Positions 6,391-7,813 of a DNA stretch of 7,813 nt are shown piece by piece. How positions within the stretch are numbered: position 1 is the stretch's first letter; the number at the start of each line of letters is the position of its first letter. The translations under genes and the position numbers were made by a program. Origin of the DNA: an uncultured Dehalococcoidia bacterium (GTDB lineage: Bacteria; Chloroflexota; Dehalococcoidia; Tepidiformales; Tepidiformaceae). The stretch spans positions 1 through 7,813 of the forward strand of contig CALFYR010000366.1 in the NCBI GenBank assembly GCA_937954195.1, read 5' to 3'. The notes beneath the pieces were generated by a model, which was not told the origin of the DNA, ran no database searches, and worked only from the letters and a program-made list of their open reading frames with translations.

Positions 6391-6419
6391 ACTATACCCA
6401 CTCAGGATTGGTCTTGCGA
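6391..6419 (-). promoter_or_regulatory. Possible promoter of the three-gene minus-strand operon
   Basis: On the minus strand a TATAGT (-10 like, 6391-6396) lies 17 bases before the ATG of the 392-residue protein. Seventeen bases further upstream is TCGCAA (6414-6419), only a partial match to a -35 box. If used, transcription would start about 10 bases before the ATG, giving an almost leaderless message. The -10 match is good, but the -35 is poor. Confidence 0.35.
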
Positions 6420-6446
6420 CCCCAATCTGATTTGCGATGGTCGCGC

Positions 6447-6475
6447 TTACAAGGCCGATAGACATGGGCTATACT
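6447..6475 (+). promoter_or_regulatory. Likely sigma-70-type promoter of the flavin oxidoreductase gene
   Basis: TATACT (6470-6475) matches five of six consensus -10 bases. TTACAA (6447-6452) sits exactly 17 bases upstream as a partial -35 (three of six). In otherwise GC-rich sequence this AT-rich pair stands out. Transcription would start near 6482, leaving a leader of roughly 58 bases before the ATG. This promoter is back-to-back with the candidate operon promoter on the other strand. Confidence 0.5.
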
Positions 6476-6480
6476 CGCGA

Positions 6481-6537
6481 AACCGTTAGGGACAGGCGAA
6501 GTAACGCCCCCTCCGGGAATCTCCCCTCGGGACGGTT
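6481..6537 (+). other. Leader with enclosing inverted repeat
   Basis: AACCGT (6481-6486) and ACGGTT (6532-6537) are perfect inverted repeats that enclose almost the whole predicted leader. Inside are two more short potential stems: GGCG/CGCC (6495-6498 with 6505-6508) and GGGA/TCCC (6515-6518 with 6522-6525). No clear Shine-Dalgarno precedes the ATG. The leader could fold and influence translation, but the arms are short and no known riboswitch class is recognisable. Confidence 0.3.
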
Positions 6538-6540
6538 CGA

Positions 6541-7809
6541 ATGAAGTTCCACTGGTTCCACCTGATGCCCTGGCCCGACCTGCCGGACGATTTCCAGCAG
6601 AAGCACCGCAGTGTGTGGGTCGATGTTGATTACAACCTGTTCGACGCGGAGCGCTGCAACGAGGTGTACCACGAGTACCTCGATGAGCTGGAGTTCGCCG
6701 AGAAGGTTGGCTTCGACGGCATTTGCGTGAACGAGCACCATTCGAACGCGTACGGCCTGATGCCGAGCCCGAACATCATGGCGGCGACGCTGACGCGGCG
6801 GACGAACAAGGCCGCGATCGTGGTGATGGGGAACAGCATCGCGCTGTACAACCCGCCCACGCGTGTGGCGGAAGAGTTCGCGATGCTGGACATCCTTTCG
6901 GGTGGGCGGCTTGTGGCCGGTTTCCCGGTGGGCACGAGCATGGATACGAATTACGCGTACGGCGTGCCCGGCGCGCAGCTCCGCGACCGGTATTACGAGG
7001 CGCATGACCTGATCATGCAGGCGTGGCACGAGAAGGGCGTGACGCACTTCAACGGGAAGTACAACCAGGTGCGTTACCTGAACCCGTGGCCGCGTCCGCT
7101 GCAGCAGCCGAACCCGCCGATCTGGATCCCGGGAGGCGGTTCGATCGAGACGTGGGAGTGGTGCGCGGATATGGGGTACCTGTACTCGTATCTCTCGTAT
7201 TCCGGGTACAAGCGGGCCCAGACGATCATGGATGGGTTCTGGAAGCGAATGAGCGATAAGGGCATTGAGCCGAACCCGTATCACGCCGGGTTTGCGCAGG
7301 TGGTGTGCGTGGCCGAGACCGAGGCGGAAGCCAAGGAGCTGTACTGGCCGCACATCGACTACTTCTACAACCGCTGCCTGCACGTGTACCCGGGCTTCGC
7401 GGACGCGCCGGGATACCGGACGCTGCGGACGGTGAAGGCGGGTATTAAGAGCCAGTTCGAGCAGGCCCAGCAGAACGCGAAGGCGCGGCTGAGCTGGGAA
7501 GGGCTGGTGGAGCAGGGCTACGTGATCGCGGGTCCGCCGGACAAGGTGATTGCGAAGCTGAACGAGCTCGCGGACAACCTGAACGTTGGGCACCTGATGC
7601 TGCTGCTGCAGATGGGTTCGATGCCGCGGGAAGTGGCGATGTACAACACGCAGATGTTCGCGGAGCGGGTTGCGCCGGCGCTGCGGAACAAGTTCAACGA
7701 CTTCGAAGACAAGTGGTACCCGAAGATGATGCCGGCCGACGAGCGGGCGCGGCCGATCGAGCAGCAGCCGCGCGAGCTGGCTGTGCCGGTTGGTGGCGCG
7801 GGGCAGTAG
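6541..7809 (+). CDS. LLM-class (luciferase-like) flavin-dependent oxidoreductase
   Basis: The product is 422 residues, a cytosolic enzyme of the bacterial luciferase-like monooxygenase family. Members use reduced flavin (FMNH2 or F420H2) in a TIM-barrel to oxidise or reduce small organic substrates. Family marks are an early beta strand (WFHLMPWP), V-N-E-H-H-S-N at 63-69, the strongly conserved R-V-A-E-E-F-A-M-L-D-I-L-S-G-G-R segment at 108-123 followed by G-F-P-V-G, the P-P-I-W-I-P-G-G-G strand at 192-200, and the C-terminal I-A-G-P-P-D-K-V-I-A-K-L segment (329-340). It is longer than the usual ~330-360 residues, with a tail after about residue 395 rich in Arg, Glu and Pro. Substrate and flavin type cannot be told from the sequence. 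Codon choice looks more uniform than in the neighbouring operon, fitting a well-expressed core metabolic gene. It is divergently transcribed from the operon and probably unrelated to it. The stop is 4 bases before the window end, so downstream partners are not visible. Confidence 0.95.
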   Translation: MKFHWFHLMPWPDLPDDFQQKHRSVWVDVDYNLFDAERCNEVYHEYLDELEFAEKVGFDGICVNEHHSNAYGLMPSPNIMAATLTRRTNKAAIVVMGNSIALYNPPTRVAEEFAMLDILSGGRLVAGFPVGTSMDTNYAYGVPGAQLRDRYYEAHDLIMQAWHEKGVTHFNGKYNQVRYLNPWPRPLQQPNPPIWIPGGGSIETWEWCADMGYLYSYLSYSGYKRAQTIMDGFWKRMSDKGIEPNPYHAGFAQVVCVAETEAEAKELYWPHIDYFYNRCLHVYPGFADAPGYRTLRTVKAGIKSQFEQAQQNAKARLSWEGLVEQGYVIAGPPDKVIAKLNELADNLNVGHLMLLLQMGSMPREVAMYNTQMFAERVAPALRNKFNDFEDKWYPKMMPADERARPIEQQPRELAVPVGGAGQ

Positions 7810-7813
7810 CGCG

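Noticed and set aside
6469..7593. Minus-strand open frame of 374 codons opposite the flavin oxidoreductase
   Set aside because: Its Arg/His/Val-rich composition is typical of an antisense shadow, and the plus strand encodes a clear LLM-family enzyme.

Overview
This window looks like chromosomal DNA from a high-GC, probably single-membrane bacterium. My best guess is a Chloroflexota lineage close to Tepidiforma or other Dehalococcoidia. The guess rests on family resemblance only: long Thr/Pro/Ala linkers in surface proteins, zinc-ribbon plus transmembrane proteins of unknown function, and a long luciferase-like flavin monooxygenase. No rRNA, tRNA, CRISPR array or transposase is visible, and no stretch over 300 bases lacks a gene.

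Layout. At the left edge lie 27-bp tandem repeats (14-80), then a small plus-strand gene (about 119-820) for a membrane-anchored surface protein. It converges, with a 19-base gap, on a tight minus-strand cluster of three genes transcribed from about 6373 down to 840. In transcription order these are: (1) 392 aa, with two N-terminal zinc ribbons, one membrane helix, an Ala/Thr heptad stalk and a cysteine-containing beta domain; (2) 1097 aa, a multi-pass membrane protein; (3) 353 aa, a soluble-looking protein ending in a zinc ribbon. The first two genes are 3 bases apart and the last two overlap in an ATGA, so they very likely form a translationally coupled operon. A 167-base divergent intergenic region (6374-6540) separates this operon from a plus-strand gene for a luciferase-like (LLM-class) flavin-dependent oxidoreductase (6541-7809).

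The main discovery candidate is the C-terminal ~250 residues of the 1097-aa protein. They carry, in order and with family-like local spacing, the signature of the class II nucleotidyl cyclases, the toxin family of CyaA, anthrax edema factor and ExoY: an R-x-x-N-P-type segment, the K-x6-K pair, a G-x-P-x-x-x-D-I-D metal site and a Q-H-G motif. Charge distribution around the upstream helices places the N-terminus and a beta-rich, two-cysteine domain outside the cell, and the cyclase inside. Two readings are possible: a polymorphic toxin with a downstream immunity or chaperone partner, or a receptor-like membrane nucleotidyl cyclase built from a domain otherwise known from secreted toxins. The neighbours fit a membrane-associated surface sensing or delivery module: a surface stalk protein with cytosolic zinc ribbons before it, and a cytosolic zinc-ribbon protein after it. 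Their functions are inferred, not shown.
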